Assembly: GCF_005796225.1 (NCBI RefSeq)
Contig: NZ_VAHO01000008.1
Coordinates: 62,001 to 126,000, forward strand
Length of the DNA: 64,000 bases
From: Pseudarthrobacter sp. NamE5
GTDB lineage: Bacteria > Actinomycetota > Actinomycetes > Actinomycetales > Micrococcaceae
Direction of reading: 5' to 3'
The notes below the pieces were generated by a model. The model saw nothing but the letters and a program-made list of their open reading frames with translations. It was not told the origin of the DNA and searched no databases. How positions within the stretch are numbered: position 1 is the stretch's first letter; each line of letters opens with the position of its first letter. Positions 47,646 through 55,790 of this stretch are shown here, in pieces. Made by a program: the position numbers and the translations under genes.

Positions 47646-48752
47646 ATGAGCATCGAACCTGGCCCTCTCGCACCCGCCCTGACATCCCGCATCCATGGCT
47701 GCCTGCTCGGCGGTGCCCTGGGCGATTCACTGGGCTACGCCGTCGCCGAGGATCCGATGGAAGAAATCCGCCGCCGCTTCGGGGCCCGCGGGCTTGCCGG
47801 CTTCGACGCTCTCCCGGACAGCAAATTCTCGGACGAAACCCAGCTGACCCTTTACACGGTGGACGGTCTGGTTGAGGCGCTGGAATGGGCAAATTCCGGT
47901 GTGGGGGCTGACGTGAACGCCTGCCTGTGGCTGGCCTACCTCCGTTGGCTGGAAAGCCAGGGTGAGGAGGCCGGTCCGTCGGCACCAGCGCCCCAGCCCC
48001 GGTGGATTGACCGCCAGGCTGTGCTTCACCAGCGCCGGAACCCGGATGAGGCCTGCATTTCAGGGCTTGCAACCGGTGAAATGGGCACGTCCGTCCGCCC
48101 TGTCAATCCCGCATCGGGAGGCTACGGAACCGTGGTCCGCTCGGCACCCTTCGGGCTGATCCCGCACATCGCACCCGAGGCCGTTTACAAGCTGAGTGCG
48201 GACGCCGCCTCCCTGACCCATGGGCATCCGGCGGCACGGCAAAGCTCGGGAATCTTCAGCCTCCTGATACATCGGCTGGTATCAGGTGAAGGGCTCTCGG
48301 ATGCGGCGACTGCAATAACAGCCCACGCACGCACTTTGAATGAGGTGGCCCCGGAACTGCCTGAAAGCCTCGAGGCTGCCCTCCAGCTTGCCGGCAAGGG
48401 AGTGGTCACCCCGGAGGAGCTCACTGCCACGCTCGGTCAGGGCCGCCTCGCGGAACAGGCCCTCGCCGTCGGGCTTTATGCAGCGCTGGCAACGATGCCC
48501 GAACCCGGCACGTATGTTATGGCCGACATCGGCACGGACACCCTGCCAGTCCGCCACTTCCGGGAGGCGGTGGCACTGGCGGTGAACCACGGCGGCAGCA
48601 GTGATTCCACCGGATCCGTCACCGGAAACATCCTCGGCGCATTCTATGGCGAGGACTGCCTGCCCGCGGACTGGCTGGAATCGCTGGAGGCACCTGATGC
48701 GGTCCGGGGCATGGCCAACCTGCTGGCGGGGGTCACGTCCGCCGAAGGCTGA
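47646..48752 (+). CDS. ADP-ribosylglycohydrolase family protein
   Basis: A 368-residue DraG/ARH-type enzyme expected to remove ADP-ribose from proteins or nucleic acids or to cleave related N-glycosides. The fold marks are GCLLGGALGDSLGYAVAE, the first metal site SDETQLTLYTVDGL (SDET where SDDT is usual), HGHPAA, and the second metal site NHGGSSDSTGSVTGNILGAFYG. No partner transferase is nearby. ATG 47646 has TAAATT (47634-47639) six bases upstream (leaderless). Its end overlaps the convergent DUF4395 gene by 20 bases. Confidence 0.93.
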   Translation: MSIEPGPLAPALTSRIHGCLLGGALGDSLGYAVAEDPMEEIRRRFGARGLAGFDALPDSKFSDETQLTLYTVDGLVEALEWANSGVGADVNACLWLAYLRWLESQGEEAGPSAPAPQPRWIDRQAVLHQRRNPDEACISGLATGEMGTSVRPVNPASGGYGTVVRSAPFGLIPHIAPEAVYKLSADAASLTHGHPAARQSSGIFSLLIHRLVSGEGLSDAATAITAHARTLNEVAPELPESLEAALQLAGKGVVTPEELTATLGQGRLAEQALAVGLYAALATMPEPGTYVMADIGTDTLPVRHFREAVALAVNHGGSSDSTGSVTGNILGAFYGEDCLPADWLESLEAPDAVRGMANLLAGVTSAEG

Positions 48753-49212
48753 TGTTGTTGCACGCCTCGCAGACGTCTTCAGGGATCATTCCACGGCGCT
48801 GCAGGAACCCGAAGACCACGCACCCTAGGCAAAAACCGGCAAAAGCTTCCAGGGACGCCGCCACAATCAGGATGCCGAGGACTGCCCAGGCAGCGGGCAC
48901 CGCTCCGGCCACGAACAATACCAGTGCGGCAGTTGAAACCGCCGCCCCCATCCCCTGGGCGAAGCGTTTGGGCGGGCCGGGAACCAGTTTCACCCGCCCC
49001 AGCCATGGAGTGATGACCTTCACGGACAGCAGCGCCAGCGGCGAGATCCTTGGGCCGAAGAGCACCCGCAGCCAGAATCCGACGGTGATGGCCGCGAGGC
49101 CCCACACGGACCCGGTGGCCATCGTGGCGGCCGCCAGCAGCACCACCAGTCCCGCTGTGACTCGGGCGGCATACTCGTTGACGGGATTCGGGAAGGTGAA
49201 CAGAGAACCCAT
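48733..49212 (-). CDS. DUF4395 membrane protein
   Basis: A 159-residue protein with about four hydrophobic segments and the conserved PNPVNEYAARVTAGLVVLLA start and FCLGCVVFGFL near the end, matching DUF4395. A Cys pair in GFCLGCVV lies in a membrane segment and a second in EDVCEAC at the C-terminus, a pattern suggesting a thiol role, often beside thioredoxin-like or rhodanese genes elsewhere. Start ATG 49212, with TAGCCT six bases upstream (49219-49224), looks leaderless. The 3' end overlaps the ADP-ribosylglycohydrolase gene by 20 bases, convergent. Confidence 0.88.
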   Translation of the reverse strand: MGSLFTFPNPVNEYAARVTAGLVVLLAAATMATGSVWGLAAITVGFWLRVLFGPRISPLALLSVKVITPWLGRVKLVPGPPKRFAQGMGAAVSTAALVLFVAGAVPAAWAVLGILIVAASLEAFAGFCLGCVVFGFLQRRGMIPEDVCEACNNISLRRT

Positions 49213-49277
49213 GGGCCAAGGCTAGGAGCGGGCGCGGCTCCGGCAAAGCTTTGTTGCGCCGGATGAATCTTGGGCCC

Positions 49278-50288
49278 CTAGGCTATGGCTGCCGCCGGCA
49301 CATCCCCCACCATCTGCAGGAACTCGCCTTCGGACAGCACCTCAATGGCCTGGCCGCGTTCATGGAGCTCCAGCACCCGCCTGGCCTTGCCGGTCAACCT
49401 GCCCGAGCGGAGGTCGGATGCCACAAAACCGTCCCCTACCACCAGGACGGTGGTGCGTCCCGTCACCCTGCTTTCCGGCCGGGCACCGTAATCTGCGGAA
49501 AGCCGCTTCGCTTCGGGCCGCCCCATGGAGAGCTGCCCGGTGAAAACCACCGTTTGCCCGTACAGGGCGTGGCCCGGCTCGGCTGCGGGATTGGGAACCG
49601 GGTTGGCGCCCTCCTCAGGCCAGCCCGACCGGAACGGCCGGAGCGGCGCAGCACTGTTCACGGCCGACGCGGACAGGGCGGCGAGGCTGGGCTTGGACAG
49701 CAGCCCGGTGGCGGGGTCGAAGGCCTGCTGGCGCGGCACCGCCAGCCCCAGGGAGAGATAGAGTTCCCCGATACTGTTGGCCTGGTTCCGCCGGGCAATG
49801 TCGATCAGGATCCCCGCACACGCCCTCGCGTCCTCGGCGGCGTCGTGGTGTTTCAGCAGGGGCACGCCGGCTTCCACCGCGGCGAACGGCAGCGAGTTGG
49901 ACACCAGCGAATAGCACCGCCGGGAAAGCATCACTGTGCAGACGTAGTCGTAGGCGGGCCCCGGCAGTCCCGAGACCTCCAAGCCGGAGCGGATCACCCC
50001 CAAATCGAAGGCAGCGTTGTGGGCCGCGAGGATGTCGTCCCCAATGAAGGCGCCGATCTCCGGAAAGAGCTCCCCGAAACGGGGGTAGCCGGCCACATCC
50101 TCAGCCCTGATGCCGTGGATCCGCACGTTGTGGTAATCGAAGTGGTCGTGGTTCCGCGGCGGCCGCATGAGCCACGAGGCCTCCTCGACGATCCGTCCGC
50201 CCCGGACCTTCGTGAGGCCAACCGCGCAGGGAGAGCCCCGAAAGCCGTTTGCAGTCTCGAAGTCGATCGCCGTAAAGTCCAAACCCAC
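49278..50288 (-). CDS. DEDDh 3'-5' exonuclease fused to a BRCT domain
   Basis: A 336-residue protein. Residues 1-170 form a DnaQ/epsilon-like exonuclease with all five residues in view: DFETANG (Asp 9, Glu 11), HNAAFDLGV, and HHDAAEDARACAG (His, Asp). The C-terminus (about 255-336) is a BRCT domain starting LYGQTVVFTGQLSMGRPEAKRLSADYGAR. The fusion suggests a repair exonuclease recruited to damage or to ligase. Start GTG 50288 has TAAGGT seven bases upstream (leaderless); TTG 50312 is the alternative. Divergent from dedA. Confidence 0.9.
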   Translation of the reverse strand: MGLDFTAIDFETANGFRGSPCAVGLTKVRGGRIVEEASWLMRPPRNHDHFDYHNVRIHGIRAEDVAGYPRFGELFPEIGAFIGDDILAAHNAAFDLGVIRSGLEVSGLPGPAYDYVCTVMLSRRCYSLVSNSLPFAAVEAGVPLLKHHDAAEDARACAGILIDIARRNQANSIGELYLSLGLAVPRQQAFDPATGLLSKPSLAALSASAVNSAAPLRPFRSGWPEEGANPVPNPAAEPGHALYGQTVVFTGQLSMGRPEAKRLSADYGARPESRVTGRTTVLVVGDGFVASDLRSGRLTGKARRVLELHERGQAIEVLSEGEFLQMVGDVPAAAIA

Positions 50289-50341
50289 GGCCCCCACCTT
50301 ACCGCCGGTCAACGCCCAAACCGGTCAAGTACCCTTGAGGG

Positions 50342-51133
50342 GTGAACTTTCCTGTGATGAACGACCTCGCCGTGTCCCTGCTGGGCGGGGCAGGACCGGT
50401 CCAGCCGCAGCTGGCCTCCTTCCTGCCCGACTGGCTGAACCCCCAGGTTTTCCTGGCCGATCCTGCGCTGGCTCCCTGGGTGGTCCTGCTTGTGTGCGGC
50501 ATCGTCTTCGCGGAAACGGGCCTGCTGGTGGGCTTCTTCCTCCCGGGCGACTCCATGCTGTTCACCGCCGGGCTGCTCGTCGCCACGGACACCATCAAAT
50601 TCAACGTCTGGCTTTTCGCCCTGCTGATCATCATCTCGGCCATCGTGGGGAACCAGACCGGCTACCTCATCGGGTCAAAAGCCGGCCCCGCCATCTTCAA
50701 CAAGCCGAATTCACGCCTCTTCAAGCGCGAAAACGTCGAGAACGCGCACGCCTTCTTCGAAAAGCACGGCGGCAAGGCGCTGATCCTGGCGCGTTTCGTC
50801 CCCATCATCCGGACCTTCGTGCCCGTCATCGTGGGCGTGGCGCAGATGAACAAGAAGAAGTTCTTCCTCTACAACGTCATCGGCGCAGTGCTCTGGGGCG
50901 GCGGGGTAACGCTCCTGGGTTACCTGCTGGGCGACCGGATCCCGTGGGTCCGGGACAACCTGGACATCATCTTCATCGCCATCGTCCTGGTTTCGGTCCT
51001 GCCCATCGGCGTGGAGGTCCTCCGCGGGTTCTCCGCCAAGCGCCAGGCGAAGGCCTATGGCACCGATCCGGTGGAGGAGTTCATCGAGGAACACGCCCCC
51101 GAAGACGAGCAGAAGACCCGCCGCCTCCCCTAG
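50342..51133 (+). CDS. DedA family membrane protein
   Basis: A 263-residue integral membrane protein of the DedA/SNARE-associated family, involved in lipid scrambling or envelope homeostasis. Marks are FAETGLLVGFFLPGDSMLFTAGLL, GNQTGYLIGSKAGPAIF and FIPIVRTFVPVIVGVAQMNKKKF-type loop (here RFVPIIRTFVPVIVGVAQM). GTG 50342 has TACCCT (50330-50335) six bases upstream; the ATG 15 bases further is an alternative start. Divergent from the exonuclease-BRCT gene. Confidence 0.93.
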   Translation: MNFPVMNDLAVSLLGGAGPVQPQLASFLPDWLNPQVFLADPALAPWVVLLVCGIVFAETGLLVGFFLPGDSMLFTAGLLVATDTIKFNVWLFALLIIISAIVGNQTGYLIGSKAGPAIFNKPNSRLFKRENVENAHAFFEKHGGKALILARFVPIIRTFVPVIVGVAQMNKKKFFLYNVIGAVLWGGGVTLLGYLLGDRIPWVRDNLDIIFIAIVLVSVLPIGVEVLRGFSAKRQAKAYGTDPVEEFIEEHAPEDEQKTRRLP

Positions 51134-51147
51134 GAGCGACTACGAAA

Positions 51148-51183
51148 AAGGCGCGCTCCCCGATGAAACGGGAAGCGCGCCTT
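51148..51183. terminator. Bidirectional terminator between dedA and rdgB
   Basis: Arms 51148-51162 and 51169-51183 give a 15-bp stem with one mismatch and a six-base loop, flanked by AAAAA on the left and TTATGTT on the right. It lies 15 bases past the dedA stop and 18 before the convergent rdgB stop, so it can serve both genes. Confidence 0.85.
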
Positions 51184-51200
51184 ATGTTGTGCCGCTTCTT

Positions 51201-51890
51201 TTATGAGTCCTGGTGCCCACCGGCGTTGGGACTGAGGGCAGCCTCCTCCAGCGCGTCGATAATCGCCGGCAGGAGTGCCCGGAATGCCTTGCCGCGGTGG
51301 CTGATGGCGTTCTTTTCCTCGGCCGACAACTCAGCGCAGCTCCGGTCCTCCCCCATGGGCTGCAGCACCGGATCGTAGCCGAAGCCGCCATCCCCGCGGG
51401 GCTCGCGCAGCAGCACGCCTTCCAGCTGCCCGTACTCCACCACCTCGCGGCCGGAAAGGCCGTCCAAGGCAGGCACCGCCAGGGCTGCGGCGCACACGAA
51501 GGCAGCACCCCGGTGGATGTCCGGCACGTCGGAGAGCTGGCTGAGCAGCAGGCGGAGGTTGGCTGCATCATCGCCATGGCTGCCGGACCACCGCGCCGAA
51601 AAAATTCCCGGCGCTCCGCCCATGACATCAACGGCAAGGCCCGAATCGTCCGCGATGGCCACCAGGCCGGTGGCCTCCGCAACTGCACGCGCCTTCAGCA
51701 GGGAATTCTCGGCGAAAGTAACGCCTGTTTCCACGACGTCGGGGGCACCTGCCGCAGCGGCGTCGACTACCTGCGTATCGACGTCGAGCCCCGGCACCTG
51801 CCCGCGCAGCAACTCCCTCAGCTCACGGAGCTTGCCCTTGTTGTGGGTGGCCAGGACAAGGCGCGGCGCAGCGCTGCCGGCCGCGCTCAC
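51201..51890 (-). CDS. rdgB: XTP/dITP diphosphatase (RdgB/HAM1)
   Basis: Hydrolyses dITP, XTP and other non-canonical purine triphosphates to keep them out of DNA and RNA. The 229-residue protein has [39 protein letters not shown] and FGYDPVLQP, the HAM1 marks. A C-terminal [14 protein letters not shown] is present. GTG 51890 overlaps the rph stop (GTGA), so it is coupled to rph, a common pairing. Confidence 0.95.
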   Translation of the reverse strand: MSAAGSAAPRLVLATHNKGKLRELRELLRGQVPGLDVDTQVVDAAAAGAPDVVETGVTFAENSLLKARAVAEATGLVAIADDSGLAVDVMGGAPGIFSARWSGSHGDDAANLRLLLSQLSDVPDIHRGAAFVCAAALAVPALDGLSGREVVEYGQLEGVLLREPRGDGGFGYDPVLQPMGEDRSCAELSAEEKNAISHRGKAFRALLPAIIDALEEAALSPNAGGHQDS

Positions 51891-52645
51891 AGCGTGTCTG
51901 CCAGGGTCTCGCGCTGGATGGCGGCGAGCTGCGTGGTGCCCAGCAGGGCAAGGTCCAGGAGCGCGTCCAGTTCGGCCCGGTCGAAGGGCGCGCCTTCAGC
52001 GGTTCCCTGGACCTCCACAAACTTGCCCGATCCGGTGACCACGACGTTCATGTCCGTCTCCGCCCGGACGTCCTCGACGTACGGCAGGTCCAGCATGGGT
52101 ACGCCGTCGATGATGCCCACGGACACGGCCGCAATGGTGTCCATGAGGGGCTGGGCGTTCTTGCCGATCAGGTTGTTGTCGCGGGCGAAACGGATGGAGT
52201 CGGCGAGCGCAACGTAGGCACCGGTGATCGCGGCGGTGCGGGTTCCGCCGTCTGCCTGCAGGACGTCGCAGTCCAGCACGATGGTGTTCTCGCCCAGTGC
52301 TTTGGTGTCGATGATGGAACGCAGTGAGCGGCCGATCAGACGCGAAATCTCATGGGTGCGTCCGCCGATCTTGCCCTTGACCGATTCACGGTCGGAGCGG
52401 GTGTTGGTTGCCCGGGGCAGCATGGCGTACTCGGCGGTTACCCAGCCGCGGCCCTCACCCTTGAGCCAGCGCGGAACCCCGGCGGTCAGGGACGCTGTGC
52501 ACAGGACCCGGGTGTTGCCGAACTCGATCAGGGCCGATCCCTCAGCCTGGTTGGACCATCCGCGTGTGATGCTGATGGGCCGGAGCTGGTCGGGGGCACG
52601 GCCGTCGGCGCGCACGATGGGCACTGCAGTTGCTTCAGAAGTCAT
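51887..52645 (-). CDS. rph: Ribonuclease PH
   Basis: 3'-5' phosphorolytic exoribonuclease that trims tRNA 3' ends. The 252-residue protein has the PNPase/RNase PH fold with [37 protein letters not shown] at the N-terminus and the phosphate-site [26 protein letters not shown] 52645 follows TAAGCT (52652-52657) by six bases, so the mRNA is probably leaderless; a promoter here separates it from the upstream MBL gene. Confidence 0.96.
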   Translation of the reverse strand: MTSEATAVPIVRADGRAPDQLRPISITRGWSNQAEGSALIEFGNTRVLCTASLTAGVPRWLKGEGRGWVTAEYAMLPRATNTRSDRESVKGKIGGRTHEISRLIGRSLRSIIDTKALGENTIVLDCDVLQADGGTRTAAITGAYVALADSIRFARDNNLIGKNAQPLMDTIAAVSVGIIDGVPMLDLPYVEDVRAETDMNVVVTGSGKFVEVQGTAEGAPFDRAELDALLDLALLGTTQLAAIQRETLADTL

Positions 52646-52719
52646 GTCTTTAGCTTATCCACTGCAGGTGCAGCAGGTGCCTTTTGCATTTTGCCGCGCC
52701 CAGGGTGCAGGGCCCCAGC

Positions 52720-53517
52720 TTAGATCGTGTAGTGCACTCCGGCGACCGCTACGGCAACGTCGCCGCTGAACGCCGGCCGGGCTTCGGCCATCACTGTGGT
52801 CTGCGACGTCCAAACAGGAATGTGGGTCAGCAGCAGCCTGCGGGCCCCGGCAGCCGCGGCCGCCTCACCTGCACGCTTGCCGGTGAGGTGGACGTCCTTG
52901 ATGCCGTCGTCGCGCCCTTCCTCGAAGGCCGCTTCGCAGAGGAACAGGTCCGCATCCTTGGCGGCCTCCTCAAGGCCCGCACAGGAGTCCGTGTCCCCCG
53001 AGTAGGTCAGGGTCCGGGCAACAAGGTTGCCGTCCTTGTCCGGTTCCACCACCTCCACCCGCAGGGCGTAGGCCTCCTCGATGGGGTGGTTGACGGCGAA
53101 CGGCGTCACCGTGAACGGGCCCACCGTCACGGGTTCGCGTTCGGTCCAGTTGGTGAAGTCGAATTCCTCATGCATGCCCGGATCAAGCGCAAGCCCATAG
53201 GCCGTGGCCATGCGGTCGGCAGTGGCCGCCGGGCCCCAGACGGGAATCCGTCCGCGGCCCCATCCGCCGGGCTTCCAACGGATGGCGACGTGAAGGCCGC
53301 AGAGGTCCATGCAGTGGTCCGGGTGCAGGTGGGTGAGGAAGATTGCGTCGATGTCCTCAAGATCCGTGTACCGCTGGATCGCCCCCAGCGCCCCGCTGCC
53401 CAGGTCCATCACCACTTTCCAGGTCCGTTCGCCGTCGTTCGCCGTCAGGAGGTAGCACGACGCCGGGGAACCCGGGCCGGGAAAGGATCCGGTACAGCCT
53501 ACGATGGTGAGCTTCAC
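52720..53517 (-). CDS. MBL-fold metallo-hydrolase (RNase Z-like)
   Basis: A 265-residue metallo-beta-lactamase fold enzyme with the zinc motif [36 protein letters not shown] and the C-terminal LTHIPVWT histidine. The fold and length fit RNase Z-like phosphodiesterases, and its position next to rph and rdgB in actinobacteria suggests RNA or cyclic-nucleotide phosphodiester work, which is inference. ATG 53517 overlaps the murI stop (ATGA), so the two are coupled. Confidence 0.92.
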   Translation of the reverse strand: MKLTIVGCTGSFPGPGSPASCYLLTANDGERTWKVVMDLGSGALGAIQRYTDLEDIDAIFLTHLHPDHCMDLCGLHVAIRWKPGGWGRGRIPVWGPAATADRMATAYGLALDPGMHEEFDFTNWTEREPVTVGPFTVTPFAVNHPIEEAYALRVEVVEPDKDGNLVARTLTYSGDTDSCAGLEEAAKDADLFLCEAAFEEGRDDGIKDVHLTGKRAGEAAAAAGARRLLLTHIPVWTSQTTVMAEARPAFSGDVAVAVAGVHYTI

Positions 53518-54527
53518 TGGCCAGGGCCTCGGGTCACTATGCTGCCCACGAAGTTGGAGATCCGGGGCCGCGCCGCGGCGCTCTGCGCAGCGGCGATCAT
53601 CTCCGGGGTGATGCGGGCGAGGCTGCCGGTGGGGTACTGGGCCGACACATGGTCGACGTGCCGGACCGAGAGCACTTCGGGTCCGAGAAAGCGCCGGGCC
53701 AGGGCTTCGAACTGCCGGGCATCCCCGGTGGCCACGAAGTGGTGTTCCGGCGGGGCATCGTCCGTGCGCTGGAGATCGTGGGTGGCCAGGGCGCGGTAGA
53801 CATCCTTTGCTGTTTCCTCGGCGCTGGACACCAGCGTCACGTCTGCTCCCATGACGTAGGAAATGACGCCGGTCAGGAGCGGATAGTGGGTGCAGCCCAG
53901 GACCACCGTGTCCACTCCGGCGGCCTTGAGAGGGGCAAGGTATTCATCGGCCACAGCCAGCAGGGCGGGCCCGGTGGTGATTCCCGCTTCGACATAGCTG
54001 ACAAACTCCGGGCACGCCACCGAGGTGATCTCCAGGTCAGGGGCGGCGGCGAAAGTGTCCTCATAAGCACGGGAACCTACAGTGGCTGAGGTGCCGATTA
54101 CGCCCACCCGCCCACTCCGGGTTGCTGCAACCGCCCGCCGTACGGCGGGCTGGATGACCTCGATGACGGGGATGCCATACTTCGCCGTGTAGCGCTCCCG
54201 GGCATCCCGCAGCACAGCGGCCGACGCCGAATTGCAGGCAATGGTGAGCAGCTTGACGCCGGAGTCCACCAGTTCGTCCATCACGCCCAGGGCGTTGGCG
54301 CGGACTTCGGCGATGGGCAGGGGGCCGTACGGCCCGTGCGCAGTGTCCCCGACGTAGAGGATGGACTCGTTCGGAAGCTGGTCGATAATGGAGCGGGCAA
54401 CCGTCAGCCCGCCCACGCCTGAATCAAAGACACCGATGGGGCGCGATTCCACTGCGGCCGGGAGGCAGGCGGCTTCAGGGGCCGCTGCGGTGAGAGCCGA
54501 CGGATCCATGCTTGAGGCTGTTGTCAT
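53514..54527 (-). CDS. murI: Glutamate racemase
   Basis: Makes D-glutamate for peptidoglycan. The 337-residue protein has [17 protein letters not shown], the first catalytic Cys in [13 protein letters not shown] and the second in [10 protein letters not shown]. The fold begins about 25 residues in; the Ala-rich N-terminus before PIGVFDSG is an extension compared with the usual 265-285 residues. ATG 54527 is chosen with TATCCT (54537-54542) nine bases upstream; ATG 54566 is an alternative. Coupled to the MBL gene downstream. Confidence 0.94.
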   Translation of the reverse strand: MTTASSMDPSALTAAAPEAACLPAAVESRPIGVFDSGVGGLTVARSIIDQLPNESILYVGDTAHGPYGPLPIAEVRANALGVMDELVDSGVKLLTIACNSASAAVLRDARERYTAKYGIPVIEVIQPAVRRAVAATRSGRVGVIGTSATVGSRAYEDTFAAAPDLEITSVACPEFVSYVEAGITTGPALLAVADEYLAPLKAAGVDTVVLGCTHYPLLTGVISYVMGADVTLVSSAEETAKDVYRALATHDLQRTDDAPPEHHFVATGDARQFEALARRFLGPEVLSVRHVDHVSAQYPTGSLARITPEMIAAAQSAAARPRISNFVGSIVTRGPGQ

Positions 54528-54632
54528 GATTATTCGAGGATAGGTCTTCCCTGCAGCGTCAGTCATGATGTTGTGGCCTGCGGCTCATGTCTGGTGTGTC
54601 ACAGCTGGCCGTCCGGGACGGTGCGGAACAAC

Positions 54633-55199
54633 TCATCGGCGGGTTTCCAAAGACTGGAGCATGGCCTGGACCAGTGACTCCTGCAGCCAGGTGGCGAAGT
54701 TGTACACCAGGGCCAGGTAGCTTTCCACGTCCTCGGCCTGGGACCAGTCCTGCATGCGGTGGACATGCTCGGCGTCCTCCTCATCCTGGATGTCCAGCCG
54801 CTCGGCAAGCACCAGGCGGACGTCGTTAAGTGCCATGGACCAATGCCGTGCCCCTTCAGGCGTCAGCACAATCTCATCCTTGTCCAGGTCCAGCGCCGCG
54901 GCGCGGAGGGCGCCGATCTTCGTCTCCCGCAGCGAGCGTTCGGTGAGCTGGCGGAACTCAAGGGAGGCGCCGGCGTCGTCCTTCACCACGTTTGGAAGGA
55001 GGCGCTTGACCGCACGGTCCGAGGGCTCGGCGACGTCCATGTCCAGGCCGATCAGCTCTGCCAGCGGGTCCTGGCCGCCCCGTTCCTGTGGCTGGAGCAT
55101 GGAGATGACGTCAGCGATGAGGCTGCGCAGCAGGTCACGTTCGGCGGGTTCCAGGTAGCCGGTGATGCCCTTGAGTCCGTACTTGAATGCCTTAGCCAC
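54633..55199 (-). CDS. DUF2017 domain protein
   Basis: A 188-residue protein of the DUF2017 family, found next to clpS in many actinobacteria; function unknown. Visible are VAKAFKYGLKGITGYLEPAERDLLRSLIADVISML and WLQESLVQAMLQSLE near the end; it is rich in Asp/Glu and Leu and probably all-helical. GTG 55199 lies inside the last codons of clpS (8-base overlap) with AAGGGG just upstream, so it is coupled to clpS and may serve Clp proteolysis. The frame to 55427 lies inside clpS. Confidence 0.9.
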   Translation of the reverse strand: MAKAFKYGLKGITGYLEPAERDLLRSLIADVISMLQPQERGGQDPLAELIGLDMDVAEPSDRAVKRLLPNVVKDDAGASLEFRQLTERSLRETKIGALRAAALDLDKDEIVLTPEGARHWSMALNDVRLVLAERLDIQDEEDAEHVHRMQDWSQAEDVESYLALVYNFATWLQESLVQAMLQSLETRR

Positions 55200-55575
55200 G
55201 TTTCCCCTTGCCCTGGCCCGGCCCGCCGGACTTTCCTGGTGTGCCGTCGTTCCCGCCGCTGGCTTTTTCCACTGTGGCCCACAGCCCGAAGCCATGCATG
55301 GCCACCGCATGGCGCTCCACCTGCTCCTTGCTGCCGGAGGCAACAATGGAGCGGCCCTTCCTGTGGACCTCCAGCATGAGCTTGTTGGCCTTGGTCTCCG
55401 AGTAGCCGAAATAGCTCTGGAAAACATAGCTGACGTAGCTCATGAGGTTGACGGGATCGTTCCAGATCACCAGGTTCCAGGGGATGTCCGGGGCGGTCAG
55501 GGAATCTGTGGCCTCCGCTGTTCCGGTCCGGGTGCCCTCCCGTGTGCCGGGGCCGGGCGCAACGCTTATGGTCAT
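55192..55575 (-). CDS. clpS: ATP-dependent Clp protease adaptor ClpS
   Basis: Adaptor that hands N-degron substrates to ClpC/ClpA for degradation. The 127-residue protein has the core WNLVIWNDPVNLMSYVSYVFQSYFGYSETKANKLMLEVH, with Asn-Asp and Met of the N-degron pocket, and HGFGLWATVE. About 32 N-terminal residues are variable and the C-terminal tail is Gly/Lys-rich. ATG 55575 follows a perfect TAGAAT (55582-55587) by six bases, so the mRNA is leaderless. Confidence 0.96.
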   Translation of the reverse strand: MTISVAPGPGTREGTRTGTAEATDSLTAPDIPWNLVIWNDPVNLMSYVSYVFQSYFGYSETKANKLMLEVHRKGRSIVASGSKEQVERHAVAMHGFGLWATVEKASGGNDGTPGKSGGPGQGKGKRG

Positions 55576-55595
55576 CTGTCCATTCTATGGGGAGG

Positions 55596-55773
55596 GTGGG
55601 CCCACGCCGGCGAGGGCCCCGCGGCGAAGCGAAGCAAGACGTGGGAGCCGGTGGGTGGGCCCACGCCGGCGTAGGGCCCCGCGGCGAAGCGAAGCAAGAC
55701 GTGGGAGCCGGTGGGTGGGCCCACGCCGGCTAGGGCCCCGCGGCGAAGCGAAGCAAGACGTGGGAGCCGGTGG
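55596..55773. repeat. Three tandem copies of a 59-60 bp repeat
   Basis: Copies at 55596-55654 (59 bp), 55655-55714 (60 bp) and 55715-55773 (59 bp) are identical but for two-base changes where CGAGGG, CGTAGGG and CTAGGG follow CGG. Each starts with GTGGGCCCAC, contains GGGCCCCGCGG and AAGCGAAGCAAGACG, and ends GCCGGTGG. They fill the gap between the divergent clpS and pncB genes; the last copy ends five bases before the pncB -10. No unit encodes a recognised peptide. Origin and function unknown. Confidence 0.95.
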
Positions 55774-55790
55774 GGACTAGAGTGACTTTC

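Noticed and set aside
55596..55773. Possible CRISPR array
   Set aside because: The units follow each other directly with no unique spacers, are 59-60 bp long, and no cas genes are near.
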